From: a virus
Virus record (IMG/VR): IMGVR_UViG_3300021138_001066
Coordinates: 1 to 23,727 of that record
DNA: 23,727 nt
Reading direction: 5' to 3' (one strand)
A program made the translations under genes and the position numbers. The notes beneath the pieces are model-generated. The model did no database searches. It was not told the origin of the DNA and worked only from the letters and a program-made list of their open reading frames with translations. Positions 1 through 7,689 of this stretch are shown in pieces; positions within the stretch are counted from its first letter, which is position 1; each line of letters opens with the position of its first letter.

Positions 1-681
1 CATGTCCCTAGAATTACTTTCAATTCTAAAGGTCTTGTGACCAATGCATCTTCTGTTGCAATTACGAGTACCGGAGGCATTACTCAATTAACTGGTGACG
101 TAACTGCTGGACCCGGATCTGGCAGTCAAGTTGCTTCTCTTAATAATGTTTATCCTGGATTCAGTCCAGTTGGTTCTTCAACTGCAATACCTGTTTTGAC
201 TATTGGTAGTGATGGTCGCATTACTTCTTCGACTGTTGCTACTCCTTCAACTGGCTATACACCGCCCAATGCTTGGAGTGTTGAACATAATTCTGTTTCA
301 ATCAGCAATTCACTAAGTCCGGCAACTGGTTTTACAATCGCTGGTCATAGTGGTTATTTAACTTACCTTGTCACTTTTTCTGCAACAATGTATGGGAACT
401 GGGGCGCACCATCAACGCAAGCAAGAGCGCAGTTAAATGTTTACTACTCAGTAAATGGCGGTTTCTATAATGCTTTTGGTAATGGGGTTGGTGTCTTTAT
501 GGCAAGCGGTGGTGATCAAGTTATGGTCGTTTGGCAAAATCTTTTGTACGGACTTGATGGCACTTTACCTGTAAACTTTACAACATCAGATTCCATAGGA
601 TTTGAAGGTCTTGCCGCCATTACAACTGGTTCCGGCACTTCAATCGTCAATGGAGTATTAACAGTTCAAGGAGTTAGGTAA
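1..681 (+). CDS. Tail fibre-like structural protein, 5'-truncated
   Basis: The reading frame is open from base 1, so the gene begins upstream of the window. A GTG at 37 exists but has no Shine-Dalgarno, and residues before it (VPRITFNSKGLV) match the style of tail-fibre repeats. The segment LTGDVTAGPGSGSQVASL is a phrase I recognise from many phage tail-fibre and collar proteins. The C-terminal ~130 residues are Ser/Gly/Thr/aromatic-rich and beta-like, as expected of a trimeric C1q/knob-type receptor-binding tip, but I cannot name the fold. Lysis genes follow directly, which fits a late operon. Role in host recognition is inferred from context. Confidence 0.7.
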   Translation, partial: HVPRITFNSKGLVTNASSVAITSTGGITQLTGDVTAGPGSGSQVASLNNVYPGFSPVGSSTAIPVLTIGSDGRITSSTVATPSTGYTPPNAWSVEHNSVSISNSLSPATGFTIAGHSGYLTYLVTFSATMYGNWGAPSTQARAQLNVYYSVNGGFYNAFGNGVGVFMASGGDQVMVVWQNLLYGLDGTLPVNFTTSDSIGFEGLAAITTGSGTSIVNGVLTVQGVR

Positions 682-900
682 ATGTCAATCAAAATGATTT
701 CAGAGGTAACGTGCGATTCATGTAATGAATTAATTGTTTTCAATGGATCTCAAACAACAGGTTTCATTGTTCTTTTAAATCAAGCAATTCAAGACAAAGA
801 TGGTGTTCCGCAATTTTCACTCTCAGATGCAGTCCCTGTTAACACATCATTCTGCAATGTTGATTGCATGAAACAATACTCACCAGTGGCGACAAAATAA
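682..900 (+). CDS. Small protein with Cys pairs (possible zinc-binding)
   Basis: A 72-residue protein that starts on the base after the upstream stop and is preceded by AAGGAG, so it is translationally linked to the fibre gene. It carries CDSC near residue 12 and CNVDC near residue 58, a spacing that could bind one zinc ion between two knuckles. The middle is polar, with no membrane segment or signal peptide. I do not recognise the family. Its position between a fibre gene and an endolysin suggests a late, possibly virion-associated or fibre-assembly role, but this is only context. Confidence 0.6.
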   Translation: MSIKMISEVTCDSCNELIVFNGSQTTGFIVLLNQAIQDKDGVPQFSLSDAVPVNTSFCNVDCMKQYSPVATK

Positions 901-921
901 TAATCTCGCTACACTTGTCGC

Positions 922-1413
922 ATGACTGACGTTCGACAAAACATAGTTGCATGGGCTAAATGGTGTGCAACGAATCATGGCAAGTTCACTTATTCAGAAG
1001 GACCACAGCGCATGTCGGGAATTGGACAACCCGGAAAATTGCCTGTTACTGCTGATTGTTCTGCCTTTGTGACTCTTTGTTACAACTGGGCTGGTGCGCC
1101 TGATCCAAATGCTCAAAGTTACAATCACACCGGATACACAGGAACCCTTCTTGCTCATGGTCAGAAGATTGCTTTGAAAGATGTTCAGCCCGGCGATGTA
1201 ATTGTCTATGGACCCGGGACAGGCTGGCACACTGCGCTTATTGTTGATGTCTCAGGCGGCAATGCAATGAATCCTTTGACTGTTTCGCATGGTCAGCAAG
1301 GGGATCCTTCCTATGTTCATGTAAATCAAGATGGTCGCTTGCCTCAGACGTATTTGAGATTCAATACAAATGCAATGACAGCAAGCGCAATTCATACACC
1401 GCCAAATCCATAG
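922..1413 (+). CDS. Endolysin, NlpC/P60-type cysteine peptidase
   Basis: This 163-residue protein fits an NlpC/P60 or amidase-like cell-wall hydrolase that would cleave peptide bonds in peptidoglycan. The probable catalytic cysteine is C46 in TADCSAFV, the usual D-C-S-x-F context. The histidine is probably H103 in GWHTALIVD, following the family's PGDVIVY strand. H123 (VSHGQQGDPS) is a candidate third polar residue. There is no signal peptide and no separate wall-binding domain, so it should need a holin, and the next gene encodes a one-helix membrane protein. A later gene in the window encodes a second, circularly permuted member of the wider fold. Confidence 0.8.
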   Translation: MTDVRQNIVAWAKWCATNHGKFTYSEGPQRMSGIGQPGKLPVTADCSAFVTLCYNWAGAPDPNAQSYNHTGYTGTLLAHGQKIALKDVQPGDVIVYGPGTGWHTALIVDVSGGNAMNPLTVSHGQQGDPSYVHVNQDGRLPQTYLRFNTNAMTASAIHTPPNP

Positions 1414-1414
1414 C

Positions 1415-1678
1415 ATGAATGCTTTTAATTTTTGGCTTCAAATTATTGCGACTGTTGGTTTTATTCTTGGAATGCTTTGGACTGTCATTCGATTTGGGCA
1501 TAACATTCTTGCAAAATCAGTCTCCGAGCGACTTGAAGACATCCGCAAAGAGACCAAGCCAAATGGCGGTTCAAGCCTCCGCGATGCAGTTGATCGCATT
1601 GAAAAGAAATTAGACAACGTCAGCATTGATTTTGCTGAACACATTGGTTTTCATAAGGGAATTGGCGACGATCTTTAA
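1415..1678 (+). CDS. Holin-like small membrane protein (DUF2746-like)
   Basis: An 87-residue protein beginning one base after the endolysin stop. Residues ~5-27 form a single hydrophobic helix (LQIIATVGFILGMLWTVI). A basic stretch follows, and then a charged amphipathic region containing SLRDAVDRIEKKLD, which should form a coiled coil. This architecture is that of the DUF2746-type proteins that sit beside lysins in actinophages and are usually called holins. Function as the pore that lets the endolysin reach the wall is inferred from architecture and adjacency. A spanin-like or anchoring role cannot be excluded. Confidence 0.65.
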   Translation: MNAFNFWLQIIATVGFILGMLWTVIRFGHNILAKSVSERLEDIRKETKPNGGSSLRDAVDRIEKKLDNVSIDFAEHIGFHKGIGDDL

Positions 1679-1715
1679 GCCCAAAGATTTCTCCTGCCCG
1701 ACTTGCTGAGAGATC

Positions 1716-1744
1716 TTGAACTGCATAGGATGATCGAGTAAATA
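1716..1744 (+). promoter_or_regulatory. Possible weak promoter before the structural gene at 1814
   Basis: The 135-base gap 1679-1813 contains TTGAAC (1716-1721), 17 bases, then TAAATA (1739-1744). The -35 half is a fair match to TTGACA, but the -10 half is poor. There is no other strong candidate in the gap. Low confidence. Confidence 0.25.
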
Positions 1745-1774
1745 CATTACCGAATTGACCAAAAGGAAATCCCA

Positions 1775-1792
1775 ATGGTACAGTTGAGGTAA
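1775..1792 (+). other. Five-codon mini-ORF with its own Shine-Dalgarno (possible leader peptide)
   Basis: ATG at 1775 reads MVQLR and stops at TAA 1790-1792. It is preceded by AAAAGGAAATC, almost the same ribosome-binding context (AGAAGGAAATC) as the true gene at 1814. It lies 39 bases upstream and in the same frame. It could be a leader peptide or the remnant of a duplicated start region. No other gene is visible in this gap. Confidence 0.3.
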
Positions 1793-1813
1793 GAACTACT
1801 AGAAGGAAATCAA

Positions 1814-2188
1814 ATGGCTCGTTTACCTGTTGCACAAGAGAACGCTGGATTGAACGCAATGTTCGTTCCAACAACGACTTACTACCTTGCTCTTTTCACA
1901 TCTGACCCATCAACAACAGGTGCGTCTGGTGAAGTCACTGGTGGTTCATACGCTCGTCAAGCAATCGCATTTGGATCAGCATCAGCCGGTTCACAGGCTT
2001 CAACGAACGCTCAGAACTTTACTGGTATGCCAGTTGAAGCAGGTGGAGTTCCTTACTTCGGACTTTTCTCAGCATCAACAGCAGGAACATACCTGGGCGG
2101 TGGAACAACAACTGGACTAAGCGGAGCGATCTCTGCCGGCTCAACGATTGCTTTCGCTATCGGCGCAGTTACAACAACTCTGTCATAA
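1814..2188 (+). CDS. Gp80-like phage tail fibre/virion protein
   Basis: A 124-residue small, Ala/Gly/Ser/Thr-rich protein with a good Shine-Dalgarno (AGAAGGA). The N-terminal half, YLALFTSDPSTTGASGEV then GGSYARQAIAFGSAS, matches a family often annotated in actinophages and other phages as a Gp80-like tail-fibre or virion protein (pattern xLALxTxxP, GxEVxGGSYxRxxI). The second half, with PYFGLFSASTAGTYLGGG, matches the rest of that family. It has no charged core and no catalytic motif, so it should be structural. Its neighbours on both sides are lysis and tail proteins. Confidence 0.7.
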   Translation: MARLPVAQENAGLNAMFVPTTTYYLALFTSDPSTTGASGEVTGGSYARQAIAFGSASAGSQASTNAQNFTGMPVEAGGVPYFGLFSASTAGTYLGGGTTTGLSGAISAGSTIAFAIGAVTTTLS

Positions 2189-2191
2189 GTC

Positions 2192-2284
2192 ATGGGCGGC
2201 GAACAGCAGTTCACCGCTTCGGCGGTGGCAACAGTTATCCCACCAACCCCTGACGAGGAAACAACCACCGACTCAGACAACTAG
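2192..2284 (+). CDS. Possible 30-residue ORF, in frame with the gene before it
   Basis: ATG at 2192 opens MGGEQQFTASAVATVIPPTP and runs to a DEETTTDSDN tail, ending TAG 2282-2284. It is in the same frame as the preceding gene and only one codon past its TAA, so stop-codon readthrough would extend the upstream protein by about this much. There is no convincing Shine-Dalgarno of its own. It is more G+C-rich than its surroundings because it contains a perfect hairpin. Whether it is translated is uncertain. Confidence 0.35.
   Translation: MGGEQQFTASAVATVIPPTPDEETTTDSDN
2212..2227 (+). other. RNA hairpin with a cUUCGg tetraloop
   Basis: CACCGC (2212-2217) pairs perfectly with GCGGTG (2222-2227) around the exceptionally stable UUCG loop. 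No T-run follows, so it is not a standard intrinsic terminator. It could set mRNA stability or transcript levels between two structural genes, or protect the 3' end of the upstream message. Confidence 0.55.
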
Positions 2285-2298
2285 AAAAGGACTAAGCA

Positions 2299-3834
2299 AT
2301 GGTTGATGCAATAAAGAACTTTGCTTACTCACTTGTCGCTACTGCTCCTTCACCAGCGACTTCTGGTACGTCACTTGTTGTTACATCAGGAACAGGAACA
2401 GTATTTCCTGCGGCTCCTTTCAATGCGACTATCTGGCCGCCAAGCACTCAACCTTCAACAACAAACGCTGAAATTGTTCGAGTCACAGCAGTTTCAACAG
2501 ACACGCTCACTATAACCAGAGCGCAGTATGGAACATCTGCTCAAGCCATAACTGCCGGGTATCAGATTGCTCAAACGATTGATACCAACTTATTCGGACA
2601 AGTTGCTCCTATTTTGTCTACACAATTAGTCACTGCCAAAATCAAATCATTTACCGTCAATGTTCCTCAATACGCAAACATGCTTTTGTATGCTGGCGGC
2701 AATGCTGGGACAGTTACTATTGGTGGAACTGCGTATAACATTTCAGCAAATCAAACTATTGCAACGGCATCGCTAGTATCTCCTGGATCTCAATCAGTAC
2801 TAGTTTCCGGTCAATTTTCTGCAATTAATCCTGCAACTCAAAGTGGCGGTTGGTCTGTTGGCACTGCTCCTGTTGCACTTACCTACATGCAATTTATAAA
2901 TGGTATTTGGTTGGGTGGTACCAATAGTGGAACCGCAGTCGCTTTTCAAGCAAACTCAATCGATGGCATCAACTGGTATCAAACAACAATTATGCCAACA
3001 TCAGCCGTTTGGGGAATGACAGGTTTCGGCGGTCCGCCGGGTGCTGGTTATTATTTGACAATTCAATACTCAAGCAATGTTTGGGCATACTCGACAAATG
3101 GGACCACTTGGACAACGATAACTGCGGCGTATAGTTACAATTATGGTACCGTTGTTAACGCATACGGCACTGCTACCCCTTGGGTTGTCTTTCCTCAAGG
3201 CGGAACATTAACTCAATACCAATACTGCACAACAACTGCGCCGACATCATGGACGACAGGAACTTTTCCTGCAAGCAGATACTTTCCAGATCATTGCGCC
3301 GCTTACAATCCCAATAGCGGTTACTGGACAGTCAATGTTTTATCAACAACAGGCGCATACTATTCTTCTAATGGAACTTCATGGACGGCATTCAGCATGC
3401 CGTATGCGCCTTCAAATGGACTTTATTTAGCACCCGGAACTGCCGTCAATGGTGGTACTGCTGGTGTCCTTGCCGCCGGTCAAGGTTTTACAAGTACAAG
3501 TTCATACAATTATCAAACAACTGGAACAACATCATGGAGCAGTTCGACTATCCCAGGGACAATCGGTCAAAACTCTGCTTCTTGGGGCAATGGGTATTAT
3601 TGGTTTGGTTTGAATGGTTCATCTGCTTGGACGTCTTATTATTCGCAAAATCTAACTTCATGGACGGCGTTCACAATTAATTCTGCTTCAGGAACCAACT
3701 ATCATTATACCGGGAGTTTCGGCAATGGATCATTTGCTCAAGGCGGTGGTTATGCCGCTTTTCAGTATTCAAGCGCAACCGCAACGCTTCCTGTAACATT
3801 TATTATTACTCAAGGCGCAACAACTTATTATTAA
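2299..3834 (+). CDS. Tail fibre/tip protein with a probable six-bladed beta-propeller
   Basis: A 511-residue protein with no catalytic motif that I can recognise. Residues 1-110 form an Ala/Thr/Ser-rich N-terminal module with TDTLTITRAQYGTSAQAI, a phrase typical of phage tail proteins that attach to the virion. From ~residue 185 to 490 there are six evenly spaced copies of a GxxWxxxxxP-like strand turn: W226, W271, W318, W362, W413 and W455 (spacing 42-51). This is the blade spacing of sialidase/BNR-like or kelch-like propellers. The domain probably binds a surface glycan; there is no evidence that it cleaves one. It is preceded by a good Shine-Dalgarno (AAAAGGA). Confidence 0.65.
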   Translation: MVDAIKNFAYSLVATAPSPATSGTSLVVTSGTGTVFPAAPFNATIWPPSTQPSTTNAEIVRVTAVSTDTLTITRAQYGTSAQAITAGYQIAQTIDTNLFGQVAPILSTQLVTAKIKSFTVNVPQYANMLLYAGGNAGTVTIGGTAYNISANQTIATASLVSPGSQSVLVSGQFSAINPATQSGGWSVGTAPVALTYMQFINGIWLGGTNSGTAVAFQANSIDGINWYQTTIMPTSAVWGMTGFGGPPGAGYYLTIQYSSNVWAYSTNGTTWTTITAAYSYNYGTVVNAYGTATPWVVFPQGGTLTQYQYCTTTAPTSWTTGTFPASRYFPDHCAAYNPNSGYWTVNVLSTTGAYYSSNGTSWTAFSMPYAPSNGLYLAPGTAVNGGTAGVLAAGQGFTSTSSYNYQTTGTTSWSSSTIPGTIGQNSASWGNGYYWFGLNGSSAWTSYYSQNLTSWTAFTINSASGTNYHYTGSFGNGSFAQGGGYAAFQYSSATATLPVTFIITQGATTYY

Positions 3835-3844
3835 GGAGAGACCC

Positions 3845-4246
3845 ATGTCCGACACTTCAACAACACCAGCAGGATTCACGCCACCAGAAGGCGGTATGCA
3901 ATACCCATCAGGCATTCCTGCCGATGCATTTGAAATAACAGATTACAACGGCGACAAGATTTATTGGTCTGTTGATAAAGAATCACCATTTACGATTAAT
4001 GCATGGCACACCGCTTATCCAACGCCAGATGAAACTCCTTTTTGGCATCAGCCACATGACTTTGCTGGCAAGGTTTGGCCAGATGAAGCAACAGCAATAG
4101 CATTTGCGACTCAGTTCCTCAAAGAAAATTGGGAGACTGCTCCTGTTGAACAACCAACTCCTGTACCAAGCATGGATGAAATCAGGGCGGCTCAAATCAT
4201 CTTGGCGGCAACTGGGCACACAGTAATTCCTCCAACTGCTAGTTAA
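3845..4246 (+). CDS. Hypothetical virion-region protein
   Basis: A 133-residue protein starting 10 bases after the propeller gene behind TAAGGAGAG. The N-terminus is Pro/Thr-rich (TTPAGFTPPEGGMQYPSGI). The middle is an aromatic-rich globular stretch (YWSVDKESPFTINAWHTAYP, then TPFWHQPHDFAGKVWPDEAT). The C-terminus is helical with a Pro-rich hinge (PVEQPTPVPSMDEIRAAQII). I do not recognise the family. Its place between two large fibre-like genes suggests a fibre chaperone or small virion protein, but the sequence does not show which. Confidence 0.55.
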   Translation: MSDTSTTPAGFTPPEGGMQYPSGIPADAFEITDYNGDKIYWSVDKESPFTINAWHTAYPTPDETPFWHQPHDFAGKVWPDEATAIAFATQFLKENWETAPVEQPTPVPSMDEIRAAQIILAATGHTVIPPTAS

Positions 4247-4259
4247 GTAAGGAGCCGAG

Positions 4260-7001
4260 ATGTTCGGCGCAAACTTCTTTGCAGGGATTTTCTTTGCAGA
4301 AGCAACTGGGGCTCAAGCAGTTTCAAATGGCAACGGTATTGTTGCGCCTTCATTCTCAGCCAATGCAACAGGTTCTGCATTTCTTCCTGCGACAGCATCA
4401 TTAACTGGCGGCACAACGCTTCTTGGTCAAGAAGTTCAAATCTTCCCTCTTGGTCAAGGTCAGATTCTTGGATCATTTATTGGTGGCGTTCTTGGTGGAT
4501 CAGGCAATGGTGAGTTTGGATCCGCAGTTTTTGGATCAACTTACTTTGCTCAAGATCAAGCAGGTCAGCAACCAGTCAGCATTTACATTCCCGGCTCAGG
4601 ATCATTTGCTGGATCATTCGCCGCAAGCGCAACCGGATCAATAACGCTTCAATACGGAACAGGATCCATAGCAGGATCATTCACAGGATCAGGATCAGCG
4701 ACTTTCTTTGCGCCGGGATCAGGAATACTTTCAGGATCATTCAATTCAAATGGTTCAGGATCAGCATTTGAGCCTGCATCAGGATCATTACTAGCAAGTT
4801 TCAATGGATCAGCATCGGGATCCGCATTTGAACCTGCCAATGGATCTCTGATCTCATCAGTTGCATTGATCGCAACCGGAACTGCATACCTGCCTGCAAT
4901 AGGATCGCTTTCAGGATCATTTTCAACCGCAGGATCAGCAACAACTTTCTTACCAGCAAGCGGATCGCTTTCAGCGAGTTTCAACGGATCAGGAGCAGGA
5001 ACCGCATTCTTGCCAAGTCAAGGATCTGCATCAGCAAGTTTTGATTCAAATGCAACTGGCAATGCATTCGAGCCCGGGACTGCTCAAATTGTTACAACCT
5101 TCAATTCAAATGCCGATGGAAATGCCTTTGAACCGGCTCTAGGATCGCTTAGTTCAGACTTTATGTCTGCTGGCGATGCAACGACCTATTTGCCGGCATC
5201 GGGATCAATAAGCGCATCTGGGACTCTCAATGCGACAGCAGAAGCATTCTTACCCGCAACTGGATCTTTGATAGCAGATGTCGTATCAAATGGTGATGCA
5301 ACAACCTATCTGCCGGCAGAAGCATTCCTAGTCGCATCATTTGAATTGATTGCAGATGGTAATGCCTATGAACCAGCAACTGCCGAAATTGATGGATCAT
5401 TTGATGCGAACGCAGACGGCAATGCATTCGAGCCTGCATCTGCATCTCTTAATGCAGAAGTTGAATTGACAGCAGACGGCAATGCCTATGAGCCTGCAAG
5501 CGCAGAACTTGATGCTTTGTTTGATGCAAATGCAGATGGATCTGCTTTTGAACCTGCAACGGCAGAACTTGATGTTGATTTTGAAGCCAATGCAGATGGC
5601 TACCCATTTGAACCTGCAAGTGCAGAAATTGATGTTTCATTTGATGCAAATGCTGACGGCAATGCATTTGAACCTGCCAGCGCAGAACTTAATTCTGAGT
5701 CACAACTTGATGCGACAGCAGAAGCATTTCTACCTTCATTTGCAGAACTTGATTCTTCATTCGAAACAAACGCAACAGCAGAAGCATTCCTGCCAGCAAA
5801 TGGATCTGTCAATTCAGACTTTGAAAGCAATGGAGATGCAGAAGCATACTTGCCGGCAAATGCAGAACTAGATGCATCATTTGAGTTTGATGCTTATGGC
5901 GAAGCATTTGAACCCAGTACTGCGCAATTAATTTCGACCTTTGACGCTAATGGCGATGCTCTTTGGGTTCCTGCCGCCGGTGGATTTGTATTTGCTAATT
6001 TCGATGCGAATGGTGATGCAACGACTTATCTCCCGGGCATTGCCGAACTTGATTCCGATGTCGAACTTGCTGGCGATGCGCAAGCATTCTTGCCGTCATC
6101 TGGTCAACTAGATTCTTCATTCTCAACTGATGCAATCGCTGAAACATTCTTACCATCAGAAGGATTTGCTGTCGCTTCATTTGAACTTGCTGGCGATGGT
6201 TCAGCCTTTGAGCCTGCTGTTGCAGAACTTATTTCAGAGTTCGAAGCAAATGCCAATGGAGAAGAAATTGATCCAGCATTTGCAGAACTAGATTCATCAT
6301 TTGATTCAAATGGAGATGCAACAACATACTTGCCTTCTGAGGGATACCTTGTTGCTTCATTCGTTCTTGAATCTACCGGCGAAGCATTCTTGCCATCATC
6401 AGGTGAATTAGATGCATCGTTTGAAATAAATGCAGATGGTCAAGCCTTTGAGCCGGGCACTGCGCAATTCATTGCGACATTTGATGCCAATGCAATCGGT
6501 CTTGAAATTGAACCAGCACTTGGTGAAATCAATGCATACTTTGATGCTACTTCTGATGCCACCACTTTCCTACCGGGCGGAGCAACAGTCTCTGCTTCAT
6601 GTTCATTAAGCGCAGTTGGATCTGCCTTCTTGCCGGCTTCAGGATCATTAATTGCAACATCATCTCGATCTGCAACTGGATCCGGCAAACTCTATGGGCA
6701 GGGCTCAGTAACAGGATCATTCAATGCCGATGCAACCGGCGATGCATTTGAAAACTCTCTGGGTGAATTGGCGGCCTCATTTTACGCAAATGCAACCGCT
6801 ACAACATACCTTCCGGGCTTTGCAAATCTTGTTTCGACCTATACCGCCACAGCGCATGGATCTGCCTTCCTAGACGCATCTGGGGCCCTCTCAGGACAAT
6901 TTGCGACAATAGCCAATGGATTTACATTCATACCGCCTCATCCCGGCACAGTTCGAGGCGCAATCTTGGTAGCATCAGTAGTCGGAGACGTTGAGGTATA
7001 G
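4260..7001 (+). CDS. Giant 20-residue-repeat acidic tail protein
   Basis: This is a 913-residue protein. The N-terminus (MFGANFFAGIFFAEATG, later FGSAVFGSTYFAQD) has FG/YF-rich turns like the attachment segments of other tail proteins. From residue ~140 it is 38 consecutive repeats of exactly 20 residues with no insertion or deletion. The consensus is roughly xFxxNAxGxA[FY][EL]PAxAExx, with a near-invariant Pro at position 13. Composition changes along the array: early units are Gly/Ser/Thr-rich, central units Asp/Glu-rich, late units mixed. I find one Lys and two Arg in the whole protein. Fixed length with diverging sequence implies a regular beta-solenoid or stacked beta fold. It is probably a long fibre, whisker or surface adhesin; no enzymatic motif is visible. 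Confidence 0.75.
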   Translation: MFGANFFAGIFFAEATGAQAVSNGNGIVAPSFSANATGSAFLPATASLTGGTTLLGQEVQIFPLGQGQILGSFIGGVLGGSGNGEFGSAVFGSTYFAQDQAGQQPVSIYIPGSGSFAGSFAASATGSITLQYGTGSIAGSFTGSGSATFFAPGSGILSGSFNSNGSGSAFEPASGSLLASFNGSASGSAFEPANGSLISSVALIATGTAYLPAIGSLSGSFSTAGSATTFLPASGSLSASFNGSGAGTAFLPSQGSASASFDSNATGNAFEPGTAQIVTTFNSNADGNAFEPALGSLSSDFMSAGDATTYLPASGSISASGTLNATAEAFLPATGSLIADVVSNGDATTYLPAEAFLVASFELIADGNAYEPATAEIDGSFDANADGNAFEPASASLNAEVELTADGNAYEPASAELDALFDANADGSAFEPATAELDVDFEANADGYPFEPASAEIDVSFDANADGNAFEPASAELNSESQLDATAEAFLPSFAELDSSFETNATAEAFLPANGSVNSDFESNGDAEAYLPANAELDASFEFDAYGEAFEPSTAQLISTFDANGDALWVPAAGGFVFANFDANGDATTYLPGIAELDSDVELAGDAQAFLPSSGQLDSSFSTDAIAETFLPSEGFAVASFELAGDGSAFEPAVAELISEFEANANGEEIDPAFAELDSSFDSNGDATTYLPSEGYLVASFVLESTGEAFLPSSGELDASFEINADGQAFEPGTAQFIATFDANAIGLEIEPALGEINAYFDATSDATTFLPGGATVSASCSLSAVGSAFLPASGSLIATSSRSATGSGKLYGQGSVTGSFNADATGDAFENSLGELAASFYANATATTYLPGFANLVSTYTATAHGSAFLDASGALSGQFATIANGFTFIPPHPGTVRGAILVASVVGDVEV
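4677..6956 (+). repeat. 38 tandem 60-bp units inside the repeat protein gene
   Basis: Codons for the SF/DF/TF-type start of each unit recur every 60 bases from 4677 to 6897 without a phase slip. DNA similarity between units is moderate, with protein pattern kept more strictly than bases, so the array is old and selected rather than freshly expanded. A 63-base degenerate unit precedes it at 4614-4676, and another similar unit lies near 4350. Confidence 0.9.
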
Positions 7002-7003
7002 AC

Positions 7004-7363
7004 ATGAGTTATGCAAATGGAAACAATTACAACTACATCGAAGGGACGACCCTTCGTTTCTATACTCGTGAGCCATTTACTTCGATTGATGGCATCATCG
7101 TCAATCCCGACAATGTTACTTTTACCTATGAAGTGCAAGGGCAAACTCCGGTTACTTACCAATGGGTAAACCCAACAGGAGATCCAACTCAAACAATTCA
7201 AAATCCTGATACCGGTTATTTTTATTGCGACATTCAAACTAGCGATAATGCAGGAACTTGGACTTGGCAATGGGCTTGTTTTCCTTCTTCTGGCGAAGAT
7301 GTGACCGCAACAGAAGTAATCAATGAGGGCGAAGTAATCGTCTCAATTTCAGGAATTAATTAA
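7004..7363 (+). CDS. Small beta-sandwich (Ig-like) virion protein
   Basis: A 119-residue protein following the repeat protein by two bases. Its strand-rich pattern (TTLRFYTREPF, NPDNVTFTYEVQGQ, TGYFYCDIQTSDNAGTWTWQ, EVIVSISGI) is that of a single Ig-like or carbohydrate-binding-like sandwich, a shape common in small phage virion proteins that end with a G-x-W-x-W strand. It is the last gene of the late structural block, and a promoter region follows. Function is not known from sequence. It could decorate the virion or bind host surface polymer. Confidence 0.55.
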   Translation: MSYANGNNYNYIEGTTLRFYTREPFTSIDGIIVNPDNVTFTYEVQGQTPVTYQWVNPTGDPTQTIQNPDTGYFYCDIQTSDNAGTWTWQWACFPSSGEDVTATEVINEGEVIVSISGIN

Positions 7364-7381
7364 TACACCAGCCATACACAC

Positions 7382-7425
7382 ACTATGTGCGCATAGTTGT
7401 CTCTCCATCAGTCACCTGTTAGTAT
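7382..7425 (+). promoter_or_regulatory. Promoter with an adjoining 16-bp dyad (possible operator)
   Basis: TTGTCT (7397-7402), a 17-base spacer, then TAGTAT (7420-7425) fits an actinobacterial TTG...TAnnnT promoter. Immediately upstream, ACTATG (7382-7387) and CATAGT (7392-7397) are a perfect inverted repeat around TGCG, touching the -35. This is well placed for a repressor or activator. The gap 7364-7458 separates the late structural genes from a three-gene unit closed by the terminator at 9499. Confidence 0.5.
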
Positions 7426-7458
7426 CCTGTGGACGGAGGTAGTTAAAGCGAGGCACAC

Positions 7459-7689
7459 ATGGCAGTTGATTTGTCTGAGTTCTATACAAATGAAAAGAAG
7501 ATCTGCATCATTGGCAGATACATTCAAACTCTTAGTGAAGAAGATGTCGAAAAAATTGAGGCGGCATTTAAGACTGATGACATTGCAAATCGAGCAATCG
7601 TTCAATGGTTAAATCAGAAGATCTCAAAACCGACTAGCGAAGATTCGCTTCGCAATCACCGATGGAAGCGTTGCATCTGTAATGCCTGA
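7459..7689 (+). CDS. Small putative DNA-binding protein next to the phosphoesterase
   Basis: A 76-residue protein, first in the unit driven from 7397-7425. The N-terminal 60 residues look helical (LSEEDVEKIEAAFKTDDIAN). The C-terminus SEDSLRNHRWKRCIC resembles the basic, Cys-ending tails of small helix-turn-helix proteins encoded before phosphoesterase genes in actinophages, where a recognition helix is followed by an H-R-x(n)-C-x-C end. It overlaps the next gene by 8 bases. DNA binding is inferred from this resemblance only. Confidence 0.45.
   Translation: MAVDLSEFYTNEKKICIIGRYIQTLSEEDVEKIEAAFKTDDIANRAIVQWLNQKISKPTSEDSLRNHRWKRCICNA

Noticed and set aside
4649-4984. Long minus-strand open frame inside the repeat gene
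   Set aside because: It mirrors the 60-bp repeats and has no ribosome site; similar mirror frames recur along the array, as expected from codon periodicity.
5482-5871. Met/Gln/Leu-rich 129-residue frame in the repeat gene
   Set aside because: A low-complexity +1 shadow of the repeat codons (many CAA/ATG/CTG), with no Shine-Dalgarno.
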